Both the position numbers and the translations under genes were made by a program. Shown one piece after another: positions 49,201 through 57,954 of a stretch of DNA of 64,000 nt (position 1 is the first letter of the stretch; each line of letters opens with the position of its first letter). The notes under the pieces were generated by a model. It saw nothing but the letters and a program-made list of their open reading frames with translations, had not been told where the DNA came from and ran no database searches. Origin of the DNA: Heliocidaris tuberculata (taxonomy: Eukaryota; Echinodermata; Echinoidea; Camarodonta; Echinometridae); assembly GCA_025618425.1 (NCBI GenBank), contig CM046836.1, forward strand, positions 24,559,030 through 24,623,029, written 5' to 3'.

Positions 49201-52200
49201 ATAACATTTTATTTCAAAATCACATGATACATCGCTGTACTTTTTATATACGGTACATGGAAATCGTTATAGGTGTTTGCACTTGTCATGTGGTATTAAC
49301 GAGTCATAGCACCCTAGCTAGTCCCTATAGCCTAATTGGAAATATATATAATGTCCCCACAAATTCACGGAAATGCACAGAGAGGAATTTAGAAAGAATG
49401 GGCGTCTCCAGGACAACAGGGGCATCGTTACAGAAATTAATTATGATAATTAGAATTTGCACGAGATGAAATTTTTAGGTACTCCCGGCTGGTAGTAAGA
49501 GTACAGAAACATATCCTTACACTATATAGGTCATTAAAAGAAATGCTGATGTATCTATAACGGTCATCAGCACGAAGCAATGGCATTTATATTTTTTTTA
49601 ATGAATAAAAAGCAAAACAACTACTACTACTAGAACTAGTAGCCAACTGGCAAGGTTTTTTTTTTCTTTTTACCCCTTTTTACAACATTATCCGTTCATA
49701 GAACCATTAATGTGTGTCCATTTTACTAAATGGATATCTAATTTTTTTTCTACATACAATTCACTTTTATTTTTATTTTGTCAGTGTCTAGTAAATAGCT
49801 GATATAATAAAATTCTACTTGGTTTTGTTCCCTTGTATTTGCATTCTTCAGTGTATTCTTTAGCAAGCGGCAACGATAACTAAACAATTTGTGCTTTTGT
49901 ATTTCTTGGTATTTCTTGTTTTGTTTACAATTATTCCAAACAAAACTGAGAGCTGGTAGCAAGAACTTTCTTATGTTTGCACAATAAAAACTGTTTTTAA
50001 CAACGACGAATTTAACAATTTATGTGTCTCTGATCAGTATAAAATAAACACATCATATCTGTCTTTTTCAAATTCAAACTTATTATACGTAGGCGGGGAT
50101 CCGGTTATTCGTGTAAAATGCAAGAAAATCGGTAGTAATACCCAGAATAGCTGAGCAGCTCATTAATATTCTTCTTCAAAACCATATTGCTTTTCTTCAC
50201 GTTGATATTTGATAAACAGTTGAAATAGCGATGAATAGGTGATAATATAATTCGTTTTTATTCATTATTGACCTACGAAATATAAGTGTTGGGGATGAAC
50301 TAGAGGATGTTGTGTGACCTGCATGGAAGTCTTCTTGTAAAAGGATTTATTTTTTTTCATTTACCTGGTATCTTATTGTGTTTATATATATTATATTTGC
50401 CAAAATTCAAAGAACATAAGTGTTTATGCATCTAAAAATCTGTATAGCATTTTTAGAAACAAAATGTTTATTAATTACTTCATAACTCATTTAAATCGAA
50501 TTTTGAGATTATACAGATGTCGACTAGTAGGGTGTGTTATATAAAACATTCTTTGGACCGCCGAAGGAGTTATATTTTCCAAAGGGGTTATATCCTCGAA
50601 GCGTGCAGCCCTAGGGAAAAATATGATCACGAGGGAAAATATAACTCCCTTGTGTTCCAAACAATGTATATACATCCCTTCCAGTTAATATCTAACGTCT
50701 AGCTGCAGTGAGAAAGTGAGAAACTCGAGAGGATTGAATCTAAACTGACTGTTCCGATCAAGGCTATCCATCTCTGTGAAGTTTCTTATCGCACTTTAGA
50801 TCAAATAAGGATTGATTTTAGAATTAACTGACTATTCGTGTAATTTTTCGATATTCTAGACTGATAATTCATTAGTTTAAATACGAAATATTTTTCCTTC
50901 GTCAAGAATGGGGCTGACGCCATATTACAGTGCTATCGATCCCCCTAGTGTTCAGGATATCGGAACTGATGGTTATATTGACCAGTTGGTCAATATAACC
51001 ATCGAAAAATGACTGGGAGTGGAAACATGCGAATAGACCTGTTCACAAAGTTATTCAAATTTATGCATGTTTCTTTCCTGGCGACCTAGCAATGAGATAT
51101 TTCATTAAGCTGTTATTAATGAATGAACTACAATACTTGGAATCCAGTTTGTATACATTACTTGTTGCTATGTCTGGCAAGCCTCTGACAAGCTTTCAGG
51201 TTGTAAAGAACAACCCTTGTTTTAAAAGTATGCATACAATTTGAATATATCTGTGAACAAGTCTATTGCGATCCTCGCAATCGATATCACGTGACGAGCA
51301 ATGGACCAATCACATCTTTGTGTCTGTAAGAGCTATCTAGTATTCATTTCTATCTGATGTTGATGATCGTTTATTGTCCACTGCGCATAAATCCGCATAA
51401 ATAGAAACATCACGCACTGAGCAGATAGACTTCACTAATGCTATTATTAATGGAGGCGTATAGTAGACCAAGGAGCTTCAAGAGCTGGAGTTCCAACTGG
51501 CAACAAATTATCTCAAGCAGCTGCTCCTTTCTAAGGATGCACAAAAGAATCTACAGGTGCGCTGTAGCCTTTGATGTCCGATGTTCCAAGCCGCCAACTT
51601 CATGGGAAAGCTTGGCAGTGATTTTTGTCACAAATGAAATATCGAGAATATTTCACTTTTTTATTTGAATAAACAAAGTGAAATTTTCACATGTGATAAA
51701 ATTGAATACAAAAGCCTAATTGTGTCCAGAAATATGGCTATATTGTATGATAGTAGTTTCAATTTGTGGAAAAAGTGTAAAATTTTACAATCCTAAAATC
51801 CCCAATTTGACACTCTTCCGATTACTCCCTGCAAACGAAAATAAAAATTGCAATTGTTCAAGTACAGTTAATTATGATGTTATATGTCAGATTAGTGCCC
51901 ACACATGCCCAGTCGCGCAATTTTGATTCATATATGAGGGAATTTTGTACAATTTCTTTTCGCTTGCCCCCAGTAAAGGTAAGCACTGTGAACTGCTCAT
52001 ATCATCAGGCTAGTGATAGCGAAAAGTAATTATCATTACAAAAGCATATTTTCCTTTGAAAATGGCCCGTAAGTTTGCAGCCAGGCAGGAATCTTTTGTC
52101 TTCTTATCTGCAAGGAAGATCCAGTTAAGCACATACCTGACATATTTTTCCTTGGCGGCTTCGAACATGGTTCAAAGGGAATGAGCTACATGTGACTCCA

Positions 52201-52509
52201 GCTCTTGAAGCTCCTTGAGTAGACCTACGGCTAATTCGAGTCCCGTGAAAAAAGGAGACACCCGTAATATATGTTCCATCTTTTTTTTTCCTCTTAAATA
52301 TCACATTAATACCACTTTTTTGAGTAGCACTTTTAGAGTTTGTGCATGCGATGATATATAATTTTAAAAAAAAACTTAAAAGAACAACCTCGGAAATTTT
52401 TTATCCGAGTATCTACATTAACGGCATGATAAACGGTAATAAACAATGACTGAATTCAATGAGACGAAAATTGCATTGCTACTTTCACTTACCTTATAAT
52501 TCGGTTCAT
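36140..52509 (-). CDS. Apextrin-like protein: signal peptide, MACPF, ApeC, probable GPI anchor
   Basis: Ten exons on the minus strand (52509-52493, 48756-48368, 46682-46635, 45575-45376, 44963-44874, 44626-44476, 43097-42960, 41853-41548, 41272-41070, 36505-36140) join in phase with GT/AG borders to about 635 codons. The N-terminus is basic and then hydrophobic (V-V-F-F-V-L-M-I-I), a signal peptide likely cut before N-C. A MACPF domain spans about residues 45-340, with G-L-G-Y near its start and W-G-T-H-V-V-M-G-A at 216-224. An ApeC domain spans about 350-560: W-P-D-G-x-Y-x-L-P, F-C-x-K-T, G-x-Y-C-I-F, L-P-D-G-E-Y and Y-F-C-C-R. The last 28 residues (G-G-A-S-T-S then a hydrophobic run to the end) look like a GPI-attachment signal. 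Apextrin relatives in echinoderms and amphioxus are secreted or surface proteins tied to development and microbe binding; pore activity here is inferred from fold only. Confidence 0.88.
36836..37360. repeat. CT-rich region in the last intron
   Basis: (CT)n runs at 36836-36860 and 36938-36962, followed by a C/T-rich stretch and an atctgaatctgaatctgaatctg tail at 37314-37336 that looks like the 3' end of a LINE. Confidence 0.6.
37722..37800. repeat. (TA)n microsatellite
   Basis: A nearly pure TA run of about 78 bp within the left arm of the foldback. Confidence 0.92.
38190..38590. repeat. G/A-rich repeat with iterated CACTTAT words
   Basis: Variants of gggcacttatcatgg, aaaggacacttattag and gggcatttataag recur about nine times in 400 bp. 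No coding potential. It lies within the DNA that separates the two parts of the left foldback arm. Confidence 0.5.
39330..39424. repeat. Poly-C/poly-G runs
   Basis: Runs of C at 39340-39354 and 39387-39424, with poly-G just before. Frames reading Pro or Gly across it are not genes. Confidence 0.85.
41070..41272 (-). CDS. Apextrin-like gene, exon 9 (ApeC, second half)
   Basis: 203 nt after TTCTTGTCCAG, ending phase 0 at AAA|GTATGA. It holds G-x-I-x-W-N-E, L-P-D-G-E-Y and Y-F-C-C-R-E, then a C-Q at the end, all ApeC landmarks. Confidence 0.85.
41548..41853 (-). CDS. Apextrin-like gene, exon 8 (ApeC, first half)
   Basis: 306 nt, phases 1 to 1, after TCTCTGTCAG. It holds W-P-D-G-R-Y-T-L-P-K, G-C-P, F-C-T-K-T and G-T-Y-C-I-F-R, the defining pattern of the ApeC domain, including its paired cysteines. 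Confidence 0.85.
42960..43097 (-). CDS. Apextrin-like gene, exon 7 (end of MACPF)
   Basis: 138 nt with phases 1 to 1, between TTAACAG and G|GTGAGT. The E-P-I-T-Y-S-L segment matches the typical P-I-x-Y-x-L end of MACPF domains. Confidence 0.75.
43108..43298. repeat. (TAA)n microsatellite
   Basis: About 190 bp of TAA/TAATAG units lying directly beside exon 7 of the apextrin-like gene, in the intron before it. Confidence 0.95.
43300..44220. repeat. Dispersed repeat with nested inverted-repeat element
   Basis: The outer parts (43300-43524: gcatttgtatagcgct, gccgcagccgagaaagccc; 43996-44220: aggcgcttgcgaataaacag) read as one interrupted unit. Between them lies the nested element at 43525-43995. 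Confidence 0.5.
43525..43995. mobile_element. Word-iterated inverted-repeat element built on CGAAACTACAAG
   Basis: It starts ttcatacggcacttgtggtt, and cgttcatacgg recurs reversed near the right end. Copies of gaaactacaag, cttaaagtttcg and cgaaac fill the interior in both orientations. Confidence 0.55.
44343..44430. mobile_element. Very small MITE with GTGTTTCATCAAAC ends
   Basis: GGGTGTTTCATCAAACCTTA pairs with a decayed agttgatgaagctccctcc; the interior repeats aatcgat words in both directions. Confidence 0.5.
44476..44626 (-). CDS. Apextrin-like gene, exon 6
   Basis: 151 nt after TCTCTGCAG, 50 codons ending in phase 1 before GTAAGA. It encodes a G-S-L-S-I-G-G-G segment and charged residues, compatible with the later MACPF strand-helix region. 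Confidence 0.75.
44874..44963 (-). CDS. Apextrin-like gene, exon 5 (MACPF signature His)
   Basis: The 90-nt exon (30 codons, phase 0 to 0) starts with H-V-V-M-G-A-T-F-G, completing W-G-T-H-V-V. The donor is AAG|GTAACA. Confidence 0.82.
45376..45575 (-). CDS. Apextrin-like gene, exon 4 (MACPF core)
   Basis: 200 nt between AACTAAAG and ACG|GTAAGT; begins in phase 1 and ends in phase 0 with ...D-L-W-G-T, the first half of the MACPF signature, split by the intron before the conserved His. Confidence 0.8.
45625..45835 (+). mobile_element. tRNA-derived SINE
   Basis: An A box (TGGTCTAGCGG at 45638) and a B box (GGTTCGAATCT at 45704) sit about 66 bp apart, followed by a body with gacgttaaaggtcggtcccag and a CA-rich tail (45804-45835). 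It lies in the intron between exons 3 and 4 of the apextrin-like gene. Confidence 0.65.
46635..46682 (-). CDS. Apextrin-like gene, exon 3 (48 nt)
   Basis: TTACAG acceptor and G|GTAAGT donor with phases 1 to 1. It encodes a short G-L-P-V-P-F-N-G-F segment inside the MACPF domain. Confidence 0.7.
46727..47917. mobile_element. Mariner-like foldback element, copy 2, in an apextrin-like intron
   Basis: Same family as 18958-19968: begins AGTGCGTCCCCCAAAAAGTA and ends with gggacgcactg followed by TA. Matching internal blocks (cttagg..ctcttctat, cacaatattttacgc) occur in both halves. It sits between exons 2 and 3, minus strand. Confidence 0.7.
47360..47608 (+). mobile_element. LINE 3'-end insertion within the foldback copy
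   Basis: A stretch absent from copy 1 ends aaaataaatcaaatcaaat, a short iterated tail typical of CR1/L2-like LINE 3' ends. No coding remains. Confidence 0.5.
48368..48756 (-). CDS. Apextrin-like gene, exon 2 (signal peptide, MACPF start)
   Basis: The 389 nt run from AG|A after a C/T-rich tract to GAA G|GTATGT. It encodes the signal peptide core and the early MACPF strand with F-L-G-L-G-Y-N, a feature seen near the start of MACPF domains. The first ATG inside it would leave a poor signal peptide, which favours the upstream exon 1. Confidence 0.8.
50968..51003. repeat. Perfect hairpin, 17-bp arms
   Basis: GATGGTTATATTGACCA, a GT spacer, then the exact reverse complement. It is in the first intron of the apextrin-like gene. 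Confidence 0.9.
51029..51270. mobile_element. MITE in first intron
   Basis: The ends read GCGAATAGACCTGTTCACAA and, reversed, CGCAATAGACTTGTTCACAG, and the pairing continues through a ttcaaatt..atgcat block on each arm. Confidence 0.65.
51460..52235. mobile_element. Imperfect foldback in first intron
   Basis: GTAGACCAAGGAGCTTCAAG near 51463 pairs with a block at 52200-52232; ttccaagccgcca near 51585 pairs with tggcggcttcgaa near 52153. The short open frame at 51438-51668 lies across the left arm and looks incidental. Confidence 0.55.
52493..52509 (-). CDS. Apextrin-like gene, exon 1 (17 nt, start codon)
   Basis: ATG AAC CGA ATT ATA AG is followed by a strong donor AG|GTAAGTG. It ends in phase 2, and the next exon begins with the single base needed to complete an Arg codon. 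This supplies the only in-frame start, because the next exon is open upstream without an ATG before a stop. Confidence 0.65.
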
Positions 52510-52906
52510 GATGAAACGTCAATTGTGAGGGGCATGCTTGGGATTCAAAAGATCTCCTGGCATAAAAAATAATAACATCGGGCAACAATATTGTTGTCTT
52601 GCTCTCTCGTCAGAGTAATCGCAATAATGAGCGAAGTATAAGGCTGAAACCAACTATCAGTGATTAAATGAAAATAATGAGCCACACTGTACGCGAAGCG
52701 GTAAAAGCGGATTGGCTGCTGGTATCAAGAGACGATGTTGTTTTTTTCTATATATGGTACAAAAATGAATATTAATAGAAACAGATGTCATACTTATGGC
52801 ATTATTTGCATATGGGGAATTCCCGGTGCTTCATGCCAATCTTATTCCACAACTGCTTCGTCCTTGTCCTTTGTCCTTTTTTATAGGGAGTAATCTTGGG
52901 GAAAAG
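52510..52906 (-). other. 5' flank of the apextrin-like gene
   Basis: The DNA upstream of the start codon is AT-rich with TA-containing stretches (for instance near 52630), but I cannot identify a core promoter with confidence. Confidence 0.3.
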
Positions 52907-53206
52907 AAAACGTTGCATATAAAGATATTTAAATTCTGAGACGCGGACTTCAAAAAATAAGTAAATGAAACACAAGATTTTATTTTCTTAACTCAGTTGA
53001 GATATGTAGTAGTCTGTGTAACGATATTTCTCTTTTTTATATCAATGTAGAGAGAAAGGCAGAAAAGATAAAGGAAGATGAAGAGAGAGGAGGAGGATAT
53101 AGACAATAAGAAAAAGAAGGTAAAATACAAAGGGAAAGGATAGACACGAAAAGATTGGCAAGCCGTGCGAGATAAGGATATAATTATATATATGTATGTA
53201 TATATA

Positions 53207-53250
<44 letters not shown>
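52907..53250. repeat. Dispersed repeat family A, copy 2, ending in (TA)n
   Basis: Same order of blocks as 13898-14230, ending in a TA run that borders the tRNA-like element copy 53252-53506. Confidence 0.7.
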
Positions 53251-53251
<1 letters not shown>

Positions 53252-53255
<4 letters not shown>

Positions 53256-53504
53256 GTGAGAAATCAATTGAATTGAATGAGAGAAATAATTTGCGTAGCT
53301 AATTCATTGTTCCTCCTTACTGACTTCCTTTTTGTGGAAATAACTGCAGGGTTTGCAAAAACTGTTTCCGCCGGGAGTCGAACCCGGGTCTTTGGCACTG
53401 TACGCCAAACGCCTTAACCACTAGACCACGGAGGCGGGTTGAGTAGTATTCGGCTACACCAGGTACAAACACCGACAGGCAGCCCTTGCAACCCTTCGCA
53501 GTTA

Positions 53505-53506
<2 letters not shown>
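53252..53506 (-). mobile_element. tRNA-derived SINE-like element, minus-strand copy
   Basis: Reverse of the 20582-20839 element, with the same tRNA-like head at 53364-53435, the same leader and the same cacatta end, flanked on both sides by (TA)n. Bases differ at only a few positions (for example CGGAAAC for CGGAGAC). Confidence 0.75.

Positions 53507-53562
<56 letters not shown>
53507..53562. repeat. (TA)n microsatellite
   Basis: A TA run directly after the tRNA-like element. Confidence 0.9.
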
Positions 53563-53878
53563 TTCAAATGAATTATAATAAAGCCGACATACCTGTCGTA
53601 GACAGAAGTGATGCCAAGGTCTTGTTGAATTCCTTGAATAATGTTAATAGTTTTGATAGTTTTGAGTTGCTTGGATACCCACTGGTGTTAAAAAGCGTAC
53701 TGCGCTTTGCCAATGCGCATGTATTGCCATGGGTAATATCATGAATATTCATTAAATACCTGAAATGCACCAAGTGCATATATTTGAGAGTAAACAAGTC
53801 ACCGAGTTCATACAAGACCTTGGCATCACTTCTGTCTACGACAGATATGTCGGCTTTATTATATAATTCATTTGAAAT
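53561..53878. mobile_element. Foldback with ~62-bp near-perfect arms
   Basis: ATTTCAAATGAATTATAATA at 53561 and the matching reversed end at 53859-53878 continue inward through ccgacatacctgtcgtagac and gaagtgatgccaaggtcttg. The loop is about 190 bp. The open frames over it are partly the arms translated in both directions. Confidence 0.75.
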
Positions 53879-54194
53879 TTCAGTATTTTTACATGATATT
53901 TCTACTGACAGTAATATTAGTCCATCAATTTTTGAATGATTGTGTCTTCTCTTTGTATTTTGTGAATTATTCTCACATGCACTTAGTGCTTCGTTAGTTT
54001 TTGTCATGCCTTTCTTAGTGATTGTATCTTCTCTTTATAACTGTTTCAGAATAAATTTCTGAAGAAGTCGAAAGATGAAAGCTTAAATTTCCTGAGTATC
54101 CTGCGTCATCTTTGGTTTGAATTCATCCCACTATGTTCTATATCACCCAAACCAAAGCGAATGGTAAAAGTAGACTCAACATCATCACATTATA

Positions 54195-54244
<50 letters not shown>

Positions 54245-54280
54245 TATGTATTCATATTTATATATTTATATATGTCAATA

Positions 54281-54329
<49 letters not shown>

Positions 54330-54330
54330 A
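54195..54330. repeat. (TA)n microsatellite
   Basis: Two long TA runs separated by tttatatttatatatgtc. Confidence 0.9.
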
Positions 54331-54507
54331 GATATAGAAAAATTAATAGACTTATATTTAAAATGAAAATCAACTTGATTATCTCTATAGCTTCCTATAT
54401 ACAGCTAAATGATTAGTATCCATTAACATATATTGTATCATTTCCCAGTTCATAGATCATGTCTCCCATTGGCATAGTTACAGCATATAGTAGGCTCACA
54501 CCAACGA

Positions 54508-54545
54508 CTCAAACACACACACACACACACACCCACACACACACA
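54508..54545. repeat. (CA)n microsatellite
   Basis: acacac run interrupted once. Confidence 0.85.
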
Positions 54546-54549
54546 CCAC

Positions 54550-55000
54550 GTTCATTATCAAATCATTCACAACTTCATAAATTTTATCGTCGAACATCAC
54601 GCAGAGCGATAGCCTGATAGCAATCTCCATCTTATAAACAGGTATATGCACGTCATAACAATACTATAGCGTCGGTTGCTAGGAAACCCTGAGATACAAA
54701 CGCGTCTGTCCAGTATAGGAGCCCGCCATTATATACACATGAATGCACGCATTTTTCAAACAGCGATTCCTGTGCAGAGTATATTTTTTAAGCAGTGGTG
54801 CTTGTCAAATCTAATGACATTTCTTGCACTAATAATGATAATAAGGCCCAACATAAGCAAATGCAGATAGCATGCATGTATATCAAAGAGTATAGATAAC
54901 CAGTTAGCCAATATTTTCTGTTTTGTATTATCTCCCCAAACCGACGGCTTTAAATTCTTTCTACTGAAATAAGGTCTTTATCACAATTCCTTTATTTTTA
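54550..55000. other. Unassigned stretch
   Basis: No gene or repeat recognised; short open frames only. Confidence 0.35.
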
Positions 55001-55039
55001 AAATAATGATGATGATGATAATAATGATAACAATAGCTA

Positions 55040-55312
55040 CATTTAAATTGAGTACGTATCCATCCCAGGGGATGATCAAGGCGCCTACAAAGTAGAATTA
55101 TTACCCTGGCTTTAGCCCAGCTGCCCTAAGGCGCTGAAAGCTTTCAGGGAACTAATTCATACCAGGTACCTATTGACTACACCTGGGTGGAGAGTGGCAA
55201 ATGTAGATTAGTGTCTTGCCAGAGGACATTAGTGCCGCCGCGGGACTACAACCGCGAACCATGTGACCCACAGTCCGGTGACGTATCCACTAGACCACGA
55301 CACAAAATGACG
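55040..55312 (-). mobile_element. tRNA-derived SINE with body
   Basis: On the minus strand: A box TGGTCTAGTGG near 55295, B-box-like GGTTCGCGGTTGTAGTCCCG near 55245, then gcaagacactaatctac, ccaggtgtagtcaata, ggtacctggtatgaa, cagctgggctaaagccaggg and a terminal gcgccttg. This order is the common marine-invertebrate SINE layout. It is followed by an AT-rich repeat (gatgatgat..aataatgata). Confidence 0.7.
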
Positions 55313-55909
55313 TCACAAATTAAACGTTTTTCAGACTGATCTTTTTTTTTTTTAATTCATTTATTTTTTGGAATTGTTGAATTCCTATATGACAATGTAA
55401 TTTTTTTTTTATTTCTATGTGATGATGTGTAAAACATAAACACATATTAACCTCAGACTGATCAGTCCAACATCAGACTCAAAATGTTCTATACTTAATT
55501 TTTTGTGTTTTTATCTCTCTCTCTCTCTCTCTCTCTCCATCTCACAACATATCTCTATGTCTTTCAGTCTGTCCTTCTCTTTTCCTTAATAATTTCATGA
55601 TTCATTTACCAGACAATCTTTCAAAGACAGACGAATTACTAATTGAATGCTTTTTCAAATAAGGCAGACACCAAGCGTTGTCTCTCCTGGGTCTCGCTAA
55701 GCGAATGAGAGTGTGAACTTTGGTCTGGCAACTTTATTATACTTAGCAACAATTGATGTTACATATATTTTATCCCTGGAAAATGAGACAATGCTCTTTG
55801 TGCATGCAGTTAATAGTTTATTTCTTAAACTTTTCGCTTACTCAAGTGAGAAAACCAATGCTGTTAAAAATAAAAATTATTATATGTTCGGTGGCTTTCA
55901 GTGAAGTTA

Positions 55910-57300
55910 ATTGACCTTTTGACCTATGACCTAGATCAGATTTGACCTATTTTTCGAACTTGACCTGTGCCTTCAAGGGATGTAACTGTTGTATGAATCT
56001 GGTGATCGTATCTCAAAGATACAAAAAGTTATTACATGTACATATAAAGAGATTTTTCACTTTAAAAATCCATTGACCTTTTGACCTTTTACACTTTCAT
56101 TCATTCACTACAAACATGGCATGCTCCTTCAAGAGATATACTTGTGATTTAAATTTGTTGATCCTACCTCAAAGGTACAAAAAGTTATTACGTGTAAGGT
56201 AATTTTCACCGAAAGTTCTTCGACCTCTTGAATTTGTCCTTCGTCAAATTAGACTCATTTTCAAACTTGACCTGGGCCTTTAAGAGATGTACCTGTGGTC
56301 AGTGGCGTATCTACGTGGGAAGAGGGGGCACGTGCCCCGGAAGGCACTTGAAGGGGGCGCAAAAAAAAAGCAAAAGAGAGAAAGAAAAGGGGAAGAAATA
56401 CAAGAAAATGTATGGTCTTTGAGGGTTATTTGCTCCCCAGTTAAGGACAAAATGCGTTTAAAAAAGGTGTTTTTTAGAGTTTAAAATGCGAATGTTTTCT
56501 TAAGCTCGGTCGCTTTGCTCCCTTCGCGCCCTCAGTGGCGTTCTTAAAGTGTTAACCATTAATTGACTCTAGTTGCTTTGCCCCCCCCCCCCCCCCCCCA
56601 CCGCATAAGGCACGAGCTTGTTAAATTCTGCGCCCCCAGATGGGATATAAGTGCATAAAAAGCACTTTCAAAGAATAGAAAAGGCGAAAGAAGGGTTTTC
56701 ATTCATTTTGCGCCCCCCAAAAATAGGAATATTCAACATTTCAAAAAAAAAATCTGTTAGGTCGTTGTATTCCCTTGGATTTTATTTCTAAGGGCAAAAA
56801 ACATGAGAAATATCAAGTTTGAGTGGTGAAAGAAAAAAAAAATCTCCTGCTCGGTCGCGTTGTTCCCTCGCTTATACAATAATTCATCAAATTTGGGCTA
56901 ACAACCCCGGGTTAATATGTGCATCAAAACTCATTTTCACGTAGTGCCATCATTTCTAAAAACGCTCATTAATCCGAGTTTGGGCATAGGGGTGCAGATT
57001 TGATAGTTTGCCCCTGGCGCCGGAATACCTAGATACGCCACTGCCTGTGGTATGAATTTGCTGATTCTACCTCAATTCGAAAGAAAGTTATTGTGATTGC
57101 AATGCTTTTTGCAGAAAGTTCATTGACCTTTTGATCTTGGTCAAATTCGACTCATTTTCGAACTTGACCTGCGCCTTTAAGAGATGTATCTGTGGTATAA
57201 ATTTCTTAATTACAACATGATTGTTTACGACGACGACGCCGACGCCGACGCCGGAAAATAGTGACGCCTGTAGTCTAGCTCCGCTACGCAGACGAGACAA
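55910..57300. repeat. ~130-250-bp tandem repeat with GACCTTTTGACC words, split by a hAT-like element
   Basis: Copies share cattgaccttttgacc, caaattagactcattttc(a/g)aacttgacctg, cctttaagagatgta(c/t)ctgtggt and tgatcctacctcaa. It ends with gacgccgacgccggaaaatag followed by ctccgctacgcagacgaga. Confidence 0.65.
56300..57043. mobile_element. hAT-like non-autonomous element with exact 8-bp target duplication
   Basis: Starts CAGTGGCGTATCTACGTGGG, ends tacctagatacgccactg. CCTGTGGT flanks it exactly at 56292-56299 and 57044-57051. No transposase coding; the interior is rich in A and G runs. Confidence 0.85.
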
Positions 57301-57469
57301 AAAGTCAATCGATCAATAAAATTGAAATGAGTGATATACACACATCTTAATAATAATGGACGCAATGAGTACACAACAGAAAAGTTACTTCAAAAAATTT
57401 CCTGTTAGATAATTGTGTAGCATTCGTCATTCATATCTTTTAAGCGACATGATTGTGCTCTTCATTCTC

Positions 57470-57760
57470 TGTAGTTTCCCCATGCTACTCGTAGGATATG
57501 TTCAATATAGTGAATCGTGGAGAGAGAGAGAGAGAGAGAGCAGCTAGACTGACAACAAAAACAAATTGCTCACATTTTTCCATTCATTCAATAAATCATC
57601 TACCACTCATGAGGCGGATCACGCTAACAACAAAAGCTGATATCCACAAAAGGTCTAACATACATAACATAATTTAGGTAGTTTTCTATGAATTAAGCAT
57701 CCATTATGAAGGCAATCATGAACAAACTGACATTCAAGACTGGGGCGTCGATCCTGCCAA
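57470..57760. repeat. Dispersed repeat family B, copy 2
   Basis: Matches 15705-16440 as described for copy 1; a GA run lies at 57518-57540. Confidence 0.6.
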
Positions 57761-57954
57761 AAGACTTAAATTAGACTATATTGCATTATAATCACACTTG
57801 TTATATTTTGAATGCTACGTCTTTTCTATCAGATTTCAGATTTTCGTGTATTATTTCATTATCATTTTTAACAATTTCGAATTTAAGATTTAAAAATTTT
57901 TATTTCATTTATTTCATATTCAAATAATTTACATAGAAGGAGGAGGCGAAATGA

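Larger units (their letters stand above)
48757..52492 (-). other. First intron of the apextrin-like gene
   Basis: This 3.7-kb intron contains two foldback elements (51029-51270, 51460-52235), a perfect short hairpin (50968-51003) and otherwise AT-rich DNA without exons that I could support. GT is at 52492-52491 and AG at 48758-48757. Confidence 0.55.

Noticed and set aside
51438..51668. A 76-codon frame as an additional gene
   Set aside because: It overlaps an arm of a foldback and is inside an intron of the apextrin-like gene, with no domain or splice support.
53439..54007. Two overlapping frames that share a D-x-P/S-V-V-D-R-S-D-A-K-V-L segment
   Set aside because: The shared peptide arises because the two arms of the foldback are inverted copies; they are not two related genes.
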